From JADKIH01 sp031385005 (GTDB lineage Bacteria > Bacteroidota > Bacteroidia > AKYH767-A > 2013-40CM-41-45), in NCBI GenBank assembly GCA_031385005.1, contig JANNBB010000026.1, forward strand, positions 124,001 to 188,000: DNA of 64,000 bases, read 5' to 3'. Position numbers and translations under genes: made by a program. Below, piece by piece: positions 1-9,408 of the stretch (the stretch's first letter is position 1; each line of letters opens with the position of its first letter). Below the pieces are notes generated by a model that was given only the letters and a program-made list of their open reading frames with translations, was not told where the DNA came from and ran no database searches.

Positions 1-339
1 CAATGCTTGTATGGTTTTGGATCTATCGGAAGCAGAAATTCCGGTTGTGGTTCCCTGACCGATGAGGTCGACAGAAATAGTAAATTGAGTTTCGTGTGAT
101 GAAGTATTTTGTTTAACCATTAGGGGTAAATTCAATTCTTCGCATCGATCTTCGGTGAGAGCAACGCAAATGAGGCCACGACCATATTTGGCCATGAAAT
201 TGATGACCTCGGGCGTTGAATTTTCTGCTGTGGTGATGAAATCACCTTCGTTTTCACGGTTGGCATCATCGACAACAATGATGACTTTTCCTTTTTTAAG
301 GTCGGCAATCGCTTCCTCTATCGTATTTAATTTATTCAT
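1..339 (-). CDS. ribB: 3,4-dihydroxy-2-butanone 4-phosphate synthase, N-terminal part (runs off left edge)
   Basis: Translating the minus strand from the ATG at 339-337 gives 113 residues that stay open to the edge. The RibB signature is clear: an acidic NRENEGD stretch (about residues 27-33) that binds Mg2+ and the substrate, then FMAKYGRGLICVAL (48-61) and GISASDR (100-106), which contacts the phosphate. The enzyme converts ribulose 5-phosphate to 3,4-dihydroxy-2-butanone 4-phosphate and formate in cytosolic riboflavin synthesis. In many Bacteroidota it is fused to GTP cyclohydrolase II as RibBA; the C-terminal half lies outside the window, so the fusion cannot be tested. Confidence 0.9.
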   Translation of the reverse strand, partial: MNKLNTIEEAIADLKKGKVIIVVDDANRENEGDFITTAENSTPEVINFMAKYGRGLICVALTEDRCEELNLPLMVKQNTSSHETQFTISVDLIGQGTTTGISASDRSKTIQAL

Positions 340-584
340 GACAGTTAAACTGGCTGCAAAGTTAATAAACTTAACAGGAAGTGATGACTTATTACAGTTA
401 TAAAAAGAGAAAATGTAAGTAATTATCTGCTGAAATTGGGAGAAAAAAGAAACTAGCCACTTTTTATTTTATGAAATAACCTATTGATTACAAATGTAAC
501 TTATTGCAAAAATTGGAATATTTAAATCTGAATTCAGTAGTATAATTGAATGAATAAAAACCTAATACAGCATTATGGTTTAAC

Positions 585-602
585 GCAACCCCGTAAGGTT
601 GC
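585..602. repeat. Small palindrome GCAACC-CCGTAA-GGTTGC
   Basis: A perfect 6-bp stem around CCGTAA, directly followed by the larger hairpin at 606-642, which has the same loop and the same AACC/GGTT inner stem. The two look like related copies of a small intergenic palindrome family. Confidence 0.6.
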
Positions 603-605
603 CCT

Positions 606-648
606 CAAAAGCTGCCAAACCCCGTAAGGTTTGCAGCTTTTGTTTTTT
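606..648. terminator. Strong hairpin, likely terminator
   Basis: Arms AAAAGCTGCcAAACC and GGTTTGCAGCTTTT enclose a CCGTAA loop, giving a 14-bp stem with one bulged C. The plus-strand 3' side continues as TGTTTTTT and the minus-strand 3' side as GAGGGCAACC. A T-rich tail therefore follows only in the plus direction, although the neighbouring genes are on the minus strand. It may be a repeat-derived element that works as a terminator. Confidence 0.5.
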
Positions 649-743
649 ACCTAATTCATCAAATGGCTTCATTAAAAGATTTGTTAAGTTATTCTAAAAA
701 AATCATGCCTGAATTTTCCAGAATCAGAACAATCAAAATATAA

Positions 744-3700
744 TTATTTTGGCTCCTCTTTTTGTTTGCTTCTCATCTTCACAAAAAGATCTTTGATCGA
801 ATTAAACTCTTTCCTGTAAAAAAAACCTACACCCTGACTATAAGGTGCCTGAGAATAGTTGATGATATCATCCGCATTCGAGCGGTTGAATCCTTTGAGT
901 CGAAAACGTCCGTCGGGGCTTACTTTGTACTCTGCATAAAAATCACCGACAACATTGCTACTCAGATAAGCTTCATCGCTTAGGTAACCTACGTTTCCTT
1001 CGATGAGTAACCTGTCGTTTAAAAGTGACTTGGAAAAAATCAATTTTATCTCTTCGTTGGTGTAGGTATCTTTGGCACGGTAATTCAATCCGATATTCAC
1101 GTCTTTGCTAATTTGTCCGAGCCAATTACTAACCTGATTACTCAACAATTCACTGGCACTGGCTCCTGCTCCTGCTCCCGGATCAAATCGTGCAACCGAT
1201 TGGTTCGTTCCCGGTGAAGGAAGAAACTGGTTAAAAACTAGTAGCCCCAACATTTGCATATTAATATTTTCCTCGGAATTTAATTTTGTATTGACCAACC
1301 CTTCTTCCGAAGGAGACAAACCACGCACGGTAATCTCATAGTTAATGATTGGATTCATCAATTTGTTTGTCAGATGCAACCTGCAATCCACAGGAACGCG
1401 GCGTTTATAAGTTGAATCCTGAATAACATTATATAAGGTAGAAGTATGAACCGTATAAACAGCAGAAAGATCGACTGTTGCTTCATAGGGATCCCCTGCC
1501 CAGGTAATTCTCCCTCCCGGATCGATGCTGAATTTTTTATTGATTAGATTTTGTAATGTAAAGAGGTAATCACCTTGATCAATAACGTACGTTCCATACA
1601 TATTGAAATTACCTGCCGTATTGATGTCTAACCGAAGGCTACCTCTTCCCGACCCTGAGATGACGTCACCGATTTTTTCATCAAAAATAATATTGATCAA
1701 AGCATTTCTATTTAAATCCAGATTCATGTTTAACCGGATACCTGAAAGGTCGACCTGACCTTTCACAACTTTTTCAGAATCTGAAGTGGAGCGGTCTATA
1801 AACGTAATAAAATCATTGGTTGTTAAATCTTCTGTTGTATTCAACGGAATGTTTATCACGGTACCTTTATCCGGACTCAAAGAAATATCCATATTCATAT
1901 TGTCGATGGGACCATAAAAGTGTGCATATCCGCTTGCATTCGCTTTTCCATAATACAGAATATTATCGTTGAGAGTTGTATTGAGTACCTGAAACCGATT
2001 GGCTTGCAATTCAACATCGAATCGAAAATTATTAAAATAGTTATGTGTTACCTTACCATTAGCAATGGCTATATTGTTATTAACATCAACAATATTCAGA
2101 TTTTTTACAATGAAGGCGTTTTCTTTTACAGATACAGTAGTAGTAAAACTGTATCTGGTTTTCAAGTAATCGACTATTAAACTTGTCTTATTTAAATCAA
2201 CAGAACCATTAAATACCGGCTTTCCAACCGTACCGGTTAAATTAAGGTCGGCAGTAACTTTACCGTAAACTTCCGTCATAATACCTTCCACATATCGTTC
2301 GAGAGGATGCAGATAAAGATTATTTAATTTAATTTTAAAATCCAGATTATCAATTTCACGATTTAAATAATAATCACCTTTTATATCAATGATCGTTGCA
2401 GATCCCTTTACTACATTAATATCTGAAGTAATAATTTGCTCATTATTTTTGTAACGCGAATTAATGTTAGCATTCCCAAGCGTGTCGTCATTAATGGATA
2501 AGTTAGAGATGTCCAAATCCGTTTCCAGTTGGAATTTGCCATATGCATCCTTCAGGTTAATTTCTCCGCTTAACTCGCCACCAAGTTTGGTGCTCTTTGA
2601 ATTCAACAAGGAAGTTAATTGATTAAGTCCGAAACCGGAAATAAGCAGTTTCAGTTTTTCATCAGGATTTTTTCCAATGCTACCACTTATTGAAACAGAT
2701 TCTTGATTCTTAGTAAAAGATAATGCTTGAATATTTATACTACTTGAGTCAAAACGAATACCATTTTCATTGTCCAATTTCCAACGGTTATTATCAACTA
2801 TTAAAAGCGAAGAATCGATTTTTAAACTAAAGTTTGAAGCAGATGAAAAGTCGATTGCACCTTCCAGATGTGCACGGTTTGCTGCGGAATCATTATCGGC
2901 AATCCGCAATACAAAATTTACCTTATTGTATTTCGCTTTAGCACCGAGTTCAGGAAACAAAGCGAAATCAGCGCCGTCTTTTAATACTTTAGTAGAATTT
3001 GTTATAACTTCAAGTTCAGTGTCCTTACCATTCGCACCTATCTTAAAATTTTGAAAAGTAAAACTCTTGAAACGAATCCAGTCAGAATTAATATGCAAGG
3101 AAAAATCATTTTCTCTTGTATTAAAATGACCATTAATTAAAGTGTTTGCTGCGAAATCCCAGGAAGGAAAAAATGTTTCGGTGAATACATTGAGGTTTTT
3201 TATATGTACATCGAAAGTAAAATTCTGGTTGCTGAAAAACGATTTTTGTGGCAAGATAACAGATGGAAGATAACGAGGGATAATTTCTTTGAATGCATCT
3301 CCCAGTTTAGTCAATTCGAATTCCCCTCTCAAAAAAGCATCGAGGTTATCTGATTTAATATCAAAAGTTCTGATATTTCCAATCTTTTCGGCTGTCATAT
3401 CGAAGGAATTAATATGATAGAGTTTTTTACCGATCAGCAGATTTGTATTTTTAATATTAATATCACCAACAACATTATCCGGTTTATTTCCGCTGAAATT
3501 TGATCGGATGGTTGTCTGTAAAACAGTATTTTCCTTGGTATTAAAAAGATTCAGTACATCGAGATTGGCGGAATTTACATTTGCGATAAAATTAAACAAG
3601 GGTAGTTTACCTCGATAATCTACTGAGCCCAAAAAGTCAAAGTTGACATTCTTTTCATCCACCTTTAGCGAACCATTGAAAAGCTTCTTGGCAATTTCAC

Positions 3701-5102
3701 CATCGACCTCGATGTTTTGGTAATTGTAATTTCTAAATTGGAGTTGACTAATGACACCATTTAAATTGGCATTAATATTATCCAGTCTCAACCCTTTGCC
3801 TTTTATATTTACACTAAAAGTTACTTTTCCTAAATCGCTGATTAGGGCTATTTTCCCTGCATCGAATTGAGATGCAGAGAGATGACCACTATACTCCGAC
3901 GATTTAGTTGATTCGTTGTATTTTAAATTGAGGTCAGAACTAATTGATCCAATGGCAGTGTTGAAATTCCCAAATGCGACAAAGTCGGTGAAAAAACCGG
4001 AAAACTTTCCTTTGAAAGTGACTTTGCCCAGAACAGCAAGATTTTGAGGGACTACCAAATTTATTTTTTTCTCAAATGGAGGAATGGGAAGCCATTCAAC
4101 ATCTGATTTATTAGTGACGATTTCTTCCGCATGAATATCCATATAGGTGTTATCGATTGCAGGAAGTCCGCGAAAAGCTATGCTGCCGCGAAACAAGGAG
4201 CTACTCCCCCACTTTATCGTTACATTTTTACCTTTAAAGTTGTTTACTTTTCCATTGAAGTTCCCATCCAACGATACAGCTTTATCGAGACCATAAAGTT
4301 CGGGGGCAAAGAATGCAATATCAGTAAACGATACCTTGCTTTTTCTGAACGTAGATTCCCAGGCAATCTGAGAAGTAAATTCATCAAAACAGGGTAAACT
4401 GTCGAAACGAAAAACAAGATCAGTACTGATATCTGAATGCGGCGTTTGAATTAAAAGTTTCTTGAGATTAATTTCTGTTGAAGAAAGACTGGCCTGAGAA
4501 GAAAATTTTTGAACAGAAAATCCACTCTTATCCTCAAAAGATAATGAACCAATTTTAACCATTAAGGATGAATCTCCATTATCGAAGTCAGTGAAGTCAC
4601 CATTAATGCTGCGAATATTCAAGTGAGAAAAGTCAACACCATTTGCCAATGGAATATCGCCTTGAACTTCATTTTTAAAACTGAAATTTTTTAAAGTAAG
4701 ATCTTTAACTTTAATCTTCCAGGGCTTTCCAGTCGCAGTCGATGTTTTATTGCCGGATGAAAAATATTCGGAAATAAAATGCAGATTGTCATGTATTTCT
4801 CCTTTGTAATGCACTAAATTAAATTTCCCCTCCTTTAAAATGACCCGGGAAACATCCAATGTATGTAAAGCAGTACTGATATCATTAATTGAAGCAACCA
4901 ATTCGTTTGCATAAATCAACGTGTCACCATGTTGATCTTCAACATAAAAACCGGTAAGTACAATACTTTTAACGAAACGAATACTGACCCCGTCTATAGA
5001 AACCTTTGTTTTCAGCTCCTTTGAAAAATAAGAAGCCAATCGCTTAGTAATAAAGGTTTGTACCGCATCAATTTGAATGGCAATAACCAGTGACCCGAAC
5101 AA
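744..5102 (-). CDS. TamB-like translocation/assembly module protein (DUF490 family)
   Basis: A 1452-residue protein with long repetitive beta-rich AsmA/TamB-like segments. Its C-terminal ~350 residues match the TamB domain pattern (an NTKLNSEENINMQMLGLLVF segment, then VSNWLGQISKDVNIGLNY, ending in a beta-barrel-like strand series). TamB proteins span the periplasm from an inner-membrane anchor and help assemble outer-membrane proteins or move lipids. The listed start is TTG. In-frame sequence continues upstream to a stop at 5168-5166 and encodes KIIKKPVRITLWVLGIILFL, the expected N-terminal anchor helix, without an ATG/GTG/TTG start. The true start is therefore probably upstream, using ATT or displaced by an indel. 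Divergent from tsaD. Confidence 0.85.
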   Translation of the reverse strand: MFGSLVIAIQIDAVQTFITKRLASYFSKELKTKVSIDGVSIRFVKSIVLTGFYVEDQHGDTLIYANELVASINDISTALHTLDVSRVILKEGKFNLVHYKGEIHDNLHFISEYFSSGNKTSTATGKPWKIKVKDLTLKNFSFKNEVQGDIPLANGVDFSHLNIRSINGDFTDFDNGDSSLMVKIGSLSFEDKSGFSVQKFSSQASLSSTEINLKKLLIQTPHSDISTDLVFRFDSLPCFDEFTSQIAWESTFRKSKVSFTDIAFFAPELYGLDKAVSLDGNFNGKVNNFKGKNVTIKWGSSSLFRGSIAFRGLPAIDNTYMDIHAEEIVTNKSDVEWLPIPPFEKKINLVVPQNLAVLGKVTFKGKFSGFFTDFVAFGNFNTAIGSISSDLNLKYNESTKSSEYSGHLSASQFDAGKIALISDLGKVTFSVNIKGKGLRLDNINANLNGVISQLQFRNYNYQNIEVDGEIAKKLFNGSLKVDEKNVNFDFLGSVDYRGKLPLFNFIANVNSANLDVLNLFNTKENTVLQTTIRSNFSGNKPDNVVGDINIKNTNLLIGKKLYHINSFDMTAEKIGNIRTFDIKSDNLDAFLRGEFELTKLGDAFKEIIPRYLPSVILPQKSFFSNQNFTFDVHIKNLNVFTETFFPSWDFAANTLINGHFNTRENDFSLHINSDWIRFKSFTFQNFKIGANGKDTELEVITNSTKVLKDGADFALFPELGAKAKYNKVNFVLRIADNDSAANRAHLEGAIDFSSASNFSLKIDSSLLIVDNNRWKLDNENGIRFDSSSINIQALSFTKNQESVSISGSIGKNPDEKLKLLISGFGLNQLTSLLNSKSTKLGGELSGEINLKDAYGKFQLETDLDISNLSINDDTLGNANINSRYKNNEQIITSDINVVKGSATIIDIKGDYYLNREIDNLDFKIKLNNLYLHPLERYVEGIMTEVYGKVTADLNLTGTVGKPVFNGSVDLNKTSLIVDYLKTRYSFTTTVSVKENAFIVKNLNIVDVNNNIAIANGKVTHNYFNNFRFDVELQANRFQVLNTTLNDNILYYGKANASGYAHFYGPIDNMNMDISLSPDKGTVINIPLNTTEDLTTNDFITFIDRSTSDSEKVVKGQVDLSGIRLNMNLDLNRNALINIIFDEKIGDVISGSGRGSLRLDINTAGNFNMYGTYVIDQGDYLFTLQNLINKKFSIDPGGRITWAGDPYEATVDLSAVYTVHTSTLYNVIQDSTYKRRVPVDCRLHLTNKLMNPIINYEITVRGLSPSEEGLVNTKLNSEENINMQMLGLLVFNQFLPSPGTNQSVARFDPGAGAGASASELLSNQVSNWLGQISKDVNIGLNYRAKDTYTNEEIKLIFSKSLLNDRLLIEGNVGYLSDEAYLSSNVVGDFYAEYKVSPDGRFRLKGFNRSNADDIINYSQAPYSQGVGFFYRKEFNSIKDLFVKMRSKQKEEPK

Positions 5103-5152
5103 AAATAAAATGATGCCGAGTACCCATAAAGTGATGCGAACAGGTTTTTTAA

Positions 5153-5160
5153 TAATTTTG
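5153..5160 (+). promoter_or_regulatory. -7-like box TAATTTTG upstream of tsaD
   Basis: An exact match to the Bacteroidota -7 consensus TAnnTTTG, 36 bases before the tsaD ATG, inside the 5' end of the divergent TamB reading frame. There is no clear TTG -33 partner at 17-23 bases, so support is modest. Confidence 0.35.
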
Positions 5161-5196
5161 TGTTTTTAGAGCTTTATAAAAGACAACTTTCATACC

Positions 5197-6222
5197 ATGC
5201 AAAATAACTTCATTTTAGGAATAGAATCTTCGTGTGATGAGACAGCAGCCGCAGTACTTTCAGATTCAACAGAACTTTCAAACATCATTGCCGATCAGCA
5301 TCTCATCCACCGTTATTTCGGAGGTGTGGTACCCGAATTAGCTTCAAGAGCACACCAACAGAAAATCGTTCTCGTTGTTGAAGAGGCATTGTGCGTTGCA
5401 AATATAACTAAAAACGATCTTTCTGCTATTGCTTTTACAAGAGGCCCCGGATTAATGGGTGCCTTACTGGTCGGTGTTTCTTTTGCGAAAGCTTTAGCAC
5501 TTGGACTTTCCATTCCCTTGATAGAAGTTAATCATATGCAAGGACATGTTTTAGCTCATTTCATCCAACGAAAAAACGAACAAAAAGATTGTCCCGCCTT
5601 CCCATTTCTCTGCTTAGTTGTATCTGGTGGCCATACGCAAATAGTTAAGGTCGACGATTATTTGAAAATGGAAATTATCGGACAAACCCGAGATGATGCT
5701 GCCGGAGAAGCATTTGATAAAACAGCAAAGATGTTAGGCATTCCTTATCCCGGTGGTCCATTGATCGATAAATTTTCCAAAACGGGAGACCCATTCCGTT
5801 TTAAATTTCCTACCTCTCATATGGAAGGACTGGATTTCAGCTTTAGCGGACTTAAAACTTCCATACTATATTTTCTAAGAGATGAAGAATTGAAAAACAA
5901 AAACTTTATCAGCGATAACCTTGCAGATATTTGTGCATCGGTTCAACAAACCATCGTTTCCACATTGATTCAAAAAATGCGAATCGCAATCAAACAAACC
6001 GGAATAAAAGAAATCGCATTGGCCGGTGGCGTTAGTGCAAATAGCGCTTTAAGAAAAGCATTTACCGATTTGGCAGAAAATGAAGGATACAAATCATACA
6101 TTCCTCCTTTTTCTTATTGCACAGATAATGCTGCCATGATTGCAATAGCCGGCTATAGAAAATTTCTAATAAAAGATTTTGCCGGACAGGATGTTACTCC
6201 ATTGGCCAGAATGGGATTTTAA
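5197..6222 (+). CDS. tsaD: tRNA N6-adenosine threonylcarbamoyltransferase TsaD
   Basis: A 341-residue Kae1/TsaD protein, normal for the family. ASKHA-fold motifs are visible: GIESSCDET (8-16), NHMQGHVLAH (112-121) with the two metal-binding histidines H113 and H117, VSGGHT (142-147), RDDAAGEAFDK (165-175), and GGVSANSALR near residue 285. It transfers the threonylcarbamoyl group from TC-AMP to A37 of ANN-decoding tRNAs (t6A) together with TsaB/TsaE, which are not in this window. MtaB, encoded at 23920, modifies the same base further. The ATG start places GIESSCDET at the usual distance from the N terminus. Confidence 0.97.
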   Translation: MQNNFILGIESSCDETAAAVLSDSTELSNIIADQHLIHRYFGGVVPELASRAHQQKIVLVVEEALCVANITKNDLSAIAFTRGPGLMGALLVGVSFAKALALGLSIPLIEVNHMQGHVLAHFIQRKNEQKDCPAFPFLCLVVSGGHTQIVKVDDYLKMEIIGQTRDDAAGEAFDKTAKMLGIPYPGGPLIDKFSKTGDPFRFKFPTSHMEGLDFSFSGLKTSILYFLRDEELKNKNFISDNLADICASVQQTIVSTLIQKMRIAIKQTGIKEIALAGGVSANSALRKAFTDLAENEGYKSYIPPFSYCTDNAAMIAIAGYRKFLIKDFAGQDVTPLARMGF

Positions 6223-6341
6223 GAAAAAGGTCAAAAGTTATATCTTAGAAATCTAGAATTCGCTTTTCGTATATTTATTATCCTAATTTCATGAAAATAA
6301 ATTTTTCAAAAATAAATCAATTCAAGTTTAAAACTGATTCG

Positions 6342-7043
6342 ATGAGAATGAAAAAAATCATTGCAATGAATTTTGCATTTACAATATTATGCGTTTCATT
6401 TTTTTCTTGTTCCAATAAAAACAAAAAGAATGAAGAGAGTCCGGCGACCTTGCAAGCGGATACGATGGAAATGATTCGCGGATATATTTATGGATTGTGG
6501 AGCATGGATTCAGGGAACGTTTTAAACAATTTTGGATATTATTTTAAACCGGATGGTACAGTTGATTTTGTCGCTGCCGATGCGATTGGAAATTGGGAGT
6601 TGTTTCAGAAAGATTCCATAAAAATCGTTTACAATTCTTTCAATGAAGAATTGAAAGAATCATTTAAAATTGACTCAATTTCCGAAGGAAGAATGACAAT
6701 TCGAGATAAAGATGGGAGTTATTTGTTCAGAAAAGTTCCTTTCGGTATAAACAATGAAGGAGTTGTGTTGCAAGGATTTTCCGGAAATATTCCTCCAGGT
6801 ACTGAGAAAGAATATGAATTTGATTTGCCGGCGGCAAAAAAAATAAATTTAAAACTCATTTCTTCAAACAAGGAAATAGTTTTCAGGGTTTTTGAAAAAG
6901 ATGTTGAGGTTACTTCAACTCCGTTAAAGGAATGGACGGCAATTCTTATCAGAAGCGGAAAATACAAAGCGAAAATATTTTATCCGCCAGTAAAAGGGGT
7001 AAAAGAAAACGGAGAGTTTGACTTAAAAATAATCGGTTATTAA
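6342..7043 (+). CDS. Lipocalin-like lipoprotein, function unknown
   Basis: From the ATG at 6342 the product is 233 residues with a short basic N terminus, a hydrophobic stretch and a lipobox-like FFSC at C23. An earlier in-frame ATG at 6291 would add 17 residues and make the signal peptide unusually long, although a TATATTTA box at 6270-6277 sits just ahead of it. The segment after the signal (YIYGLWSMDSG, then YYFKPDGTVDF and GNWELFQKDSIKI) resembles the GxW...W pattern of lipocalin-like Bacteroidota lipoproteins. The C-terminal half is beta-rich and unassigned. Probably an envelope lipoprotein; ligand unknown. Confidence 0.65.
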   Translation: MRMKKIIAMNFAFTILCVSFFSCSNKNKKNEESPATLQADTMEMIRGYIYGLWSMDSGNVLNNFGYYFKPDGTVDFVAADAIGNWELFQKDSIKIVYNSFNEELKESFKIDSISEGRMTIRDKDGSYLFRKVPFGINNEGVVLQGFSGNIPPGTEKEYEFDLPAAKKINLKLISSNKEIVFRVFEKDVEVTSTPLKEWTAILIRSGKYKAKIFYPPVKGVKENGEFDLKIIGY

Positions 7044-7049
7044 AAGCAT

Positions 7050-7096
7050 AAAAAAAGTATCAGCTTTCAGAATTTCTGAGTGCTGATACTTTTTTC
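7050..7096. terminator. Bidirectional terminator between convergent genes
   Basis: Arms AAAAAAGTATCAGC and GCTGATACTTTTTT enclose a 17-base loop, so each strand ends in a T-run. It sits between the plus-strand lipoprotein gene and the minus-strand M13 peptidase gene and can serve both. Confidence 0.85.
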
Positions 7097-7107
7097 ATTT
7101 TTTCTAA

Positions 7108-9162
7108 CTACCAAATTTTAACTCGAACAGAATCCGCTCTCCACATTTTATCACCTTCTTTTATTCCGAATGCTTCATAAAATTCAGGAACATTGCTGAG
7201 TGGTCCGTTTACCCGCAGGAAGTTTGGTGAATGCACATTCGTCATTACCTGCATGGCCAAAGAAGCATCGCGAGTATGTCCTAACCACCCCAATGTATAC
7301 CCCAGAAAATAACGCTGAACCGGTGTGAGACCATCTGTCTTTTCTCCTTTTTTGTATTGTTCTGTCTTTTTGAATGCATCGAGACCGATTACTACCCCAC
7401 CTAAATCGGCCATGTTTTCACCCAACGTTGCTTTGCCATTAATGTGCATACTATCGAGAACAATAAAATCATTGAATTGTCTGACAAGCAATTCGGCCCG
7501 CTTTGTAAAATTCAACGAATCTTCGGACGTCCACCAGTTAGATAGATTTCCGGAAGCATCAAACTGACGACCTTCGTCATCGAAACCATGTGTAAGCTCA
7601 TGACCGATTGTACTTGCCGCAGCATAACCATAAACAATTGCATCGTCCGCAAGCGAATCGGGTAGTCCGGGAATCAGAAATTGTGCAGCCGGAAGTACAA
7701 TTTCATTGTTGGAAGGATTGTAGTATGCATTGTAAGTCTGAGGAGTCATTTCCCATTCCGTACGATCGACCGGCTTGTATAGTTTGGCCACCTCATAATC
7801 GAATCCCCATTTACGGCAATTGATTACATTTTGCACGTGCGAATTACGACTGATATCCACTTTAGAATAATCTTTCCACTTATCGGGAAAACAAACCTTA
7901 CTGTTGATTTTACCAAGCTTAACAATTGCTTTTGCCTTGGTACTATCACCCATCCAGTCGAGTTTCTGAATACGTTCCCTGTATGTATCGAGCATGTTCG
8001 TAACGAGTTGCACATATCTTTTTCGCATCGATTTAGATACATATTTCTCAACATATAACTGTCCCAGAGCATCTCCCAGATAATTTTCTTCCTGATCCAT
8101 TATTCTTTTCCATCTCGGACGTTGCTCTGTTGTACCGGATAAAACTGTACCGAAGAAGCTGAAATTTTCTTTGTCGAAAGCAGTGCCCAGATTCTCTGCA
8201 AATTCACTAAGCAAATTCCATTGTAAATATGTTTTCCAATCCTCAATAGAAACAGTTTTCAGACTTTTTTCCACTTGTTTGTAAAACTCAGGTTGACCGA
8301 CAATAACGGAATCCATGTTTTTCACCTGAATTTTTTCAAGCATATTTTTCCATTTTACGGAAGGAGCTAATGCAGAAAAATCGGCAATAGACATTTTATT
8401 GTAATTGGCATAAGGATCACGCAGGTCTTCAATTTTACGTGAAGCAGAGGCCAAATCAGTTTCGATCTTTAGAATAGCGGTACTCTTAGCGGCAGCTTTT
8501 TCAACAGGATCACCCAAAAGAACAAACATCCTTTGGATATGCTGCTTATATTCCTTACGGATATTCTGTGTCCGGGCATCGTTGTTAAAATAATAATCAC
8601 GATCAGGCAAACCAATGCCACCTTGGTAAAAATAGAGTGCAAACTTTTCACTGTTCTTCGCATCCTGATAAATTGCCGGAGAAAATAAAGGAGATCCTGC
8701 ATAAATCTGGAATTCTCCGATTACATCCATTAATTCATCGGTGGTTTTGATTTTTTCAATCATCTCCAATTGAGGCTTTAAAGAGGAAATTCCTTGCTGA
8801 TCAATTTTTGCTGAATCCATTCCTGTTGCCCAGAAATCACCTATCAATTGAGCATTGCTTCCTTTTGAAGCATCGGTATTTTTTGCAGCTTCTGTATTTA
8901 TCTGACTGATCTGATCATAAATGGTGTTGCGTACAAGTTTATCTATTCCCCATCTGCGTTCACTGGAAGGAATCGGATTATCTTTCATCCATTTTCCTGT
9001 GGCGAAACGAAAAAAATCGTCTCCGGGCTTTACCGAACTATCCATGAACTGAACAAGAAAATCGTCTTCTTTCACATTAGAAAAATCAACTGACTTTTCC
9101 TTACAGGATGAAATAAATAAAAGGAGAAATAAAATTTTAAATGAATGGTTTTGAATGAACAT
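7108..9162 (-). CDS. M13 family metallopeptidase (neprilysin/PepO-like) lipoprotein
   Basis: A 684-residue zinc endopeptidase. The N terminus is a lipoprotein signal (FLLLFISSC, C20). The N-terminal M13 domain starts at about residue 45 (GDDFFRFATGKWM). The catalytic domain has the substrate-binding NAYYNPSNNEIVLPAA, the zinc motif HELTH (521-525) and the third ligand in GENMADLGG (581-589), and ends close to the usual C-terminal tryptophan (RVKIW). Expected to hydrolyse oligopeptides at the cell envelope, facing the periplasm or the outside. Family assignment is secure; the substrate is unknown. Confidence 0.95.
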   Translation of the reverse strand: MFIQNHSFKILFLLLFISSCKEKSVDFSNVKEDDFLVQFMDSSVKPGDDFFRFATGKWMKDNPIPSSERRWGIDKLVRNTIYDQISQINTEAAKNTDASKGSNAQLIGDFWATGMDSAKIDQQGISSLKPQLEMIEKIKTTDELMDVIGEFQIYAGSPLFSPAIYQDAKNSEKFALYFYQGGIGLPDRDYYFNNDARTQNIRKEYKQHIQRMFVLLGDPVEKAAAKSTAILKIETDLASASRKIEDLRDPYANYNKMSIADFSALAPSVKWKNMLEKIQVKNMDSVIVGQPEFYKQVEKSLKTVSIEDWKTYLQWNLLSEFAENLGTAFDKENFSFFGTVLSGTTEQRPRWKRIMDQEENYLGDALGQLYVEKYVSKSMRKRYVQLVTNMLDTYRERIQKLDWMGDSTKAKAIVKLGKINSKVCFPDKWKDYSKVDISRNSHVQNVINCRKWGFDYEVAKLYKPVDRTEWEMTPQTYNAYYNPSNNEIVLPAAQFLIPGLPDSLADDAIVYGYAAASTIGHELTHGFDDEGRQFDASGNLSNWWTSEDSLNFTKRAELLVRQFNDFIVLDSMHINGKATLGENMADLGGVVIGLDAFKKTEQYKKGEKTDGLTPVQRYFLGYTLGWLGHTRDASLAMQVMTNVHSPNFLRVNGPLSNVPEFYEAFGIKEGDKMWRADSVRVKIW

Positions 9163-9386
9163 AACTTTTATTTTTTTGATTTAATATTTTAATTAATTTT
9201 TATAATTGGAATGTAGTTATAGATTAGTTTAAAGGGTTGATTAACTCCCCGTAAAACATGGCCGTAAATTAACTTCGCGACTTCCAAGGAGGCGCAAAAC
9301 TAATTAAATGTTTCGTTTTCTACTTAAAAAATATGATTATTCTGAATACTGATGATGCAATGACAATTCGATGAAGAAAGAATTGT

Positions 9387-9394
9387 TAGTTTCG
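9387..9394 (+). promoter_or_regulatory. -7-like box TAGTTTCG
   Basis: Matches TAnnTTTG with one change (C for T), 14 bases before the ATG of the TolB-like gene. The TTCGC form recurs before other genes here (mtaB, accC, mgtE). No convincing -33 element. Confidence 0.3.
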
Positions 9395-9408
9395 CAAAAA
9401 AAAGGATT

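Larger units (their letters stand above)
340..743. other. Intergenic region between ribB and the TamB gene
   Basis: This 404-base gap lies upstream of ribB and downstream of the TamB gene, both on the minus strand. I see no credible ORF. It holds two palindromes around the same CCGTAA loop (585-602 and 606-642), listed separately. The stretch 420-560 is very AT-rich and probably carries the ribB promoter, but no clear -33/-7 pair stands out. Confidence 0.6.
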
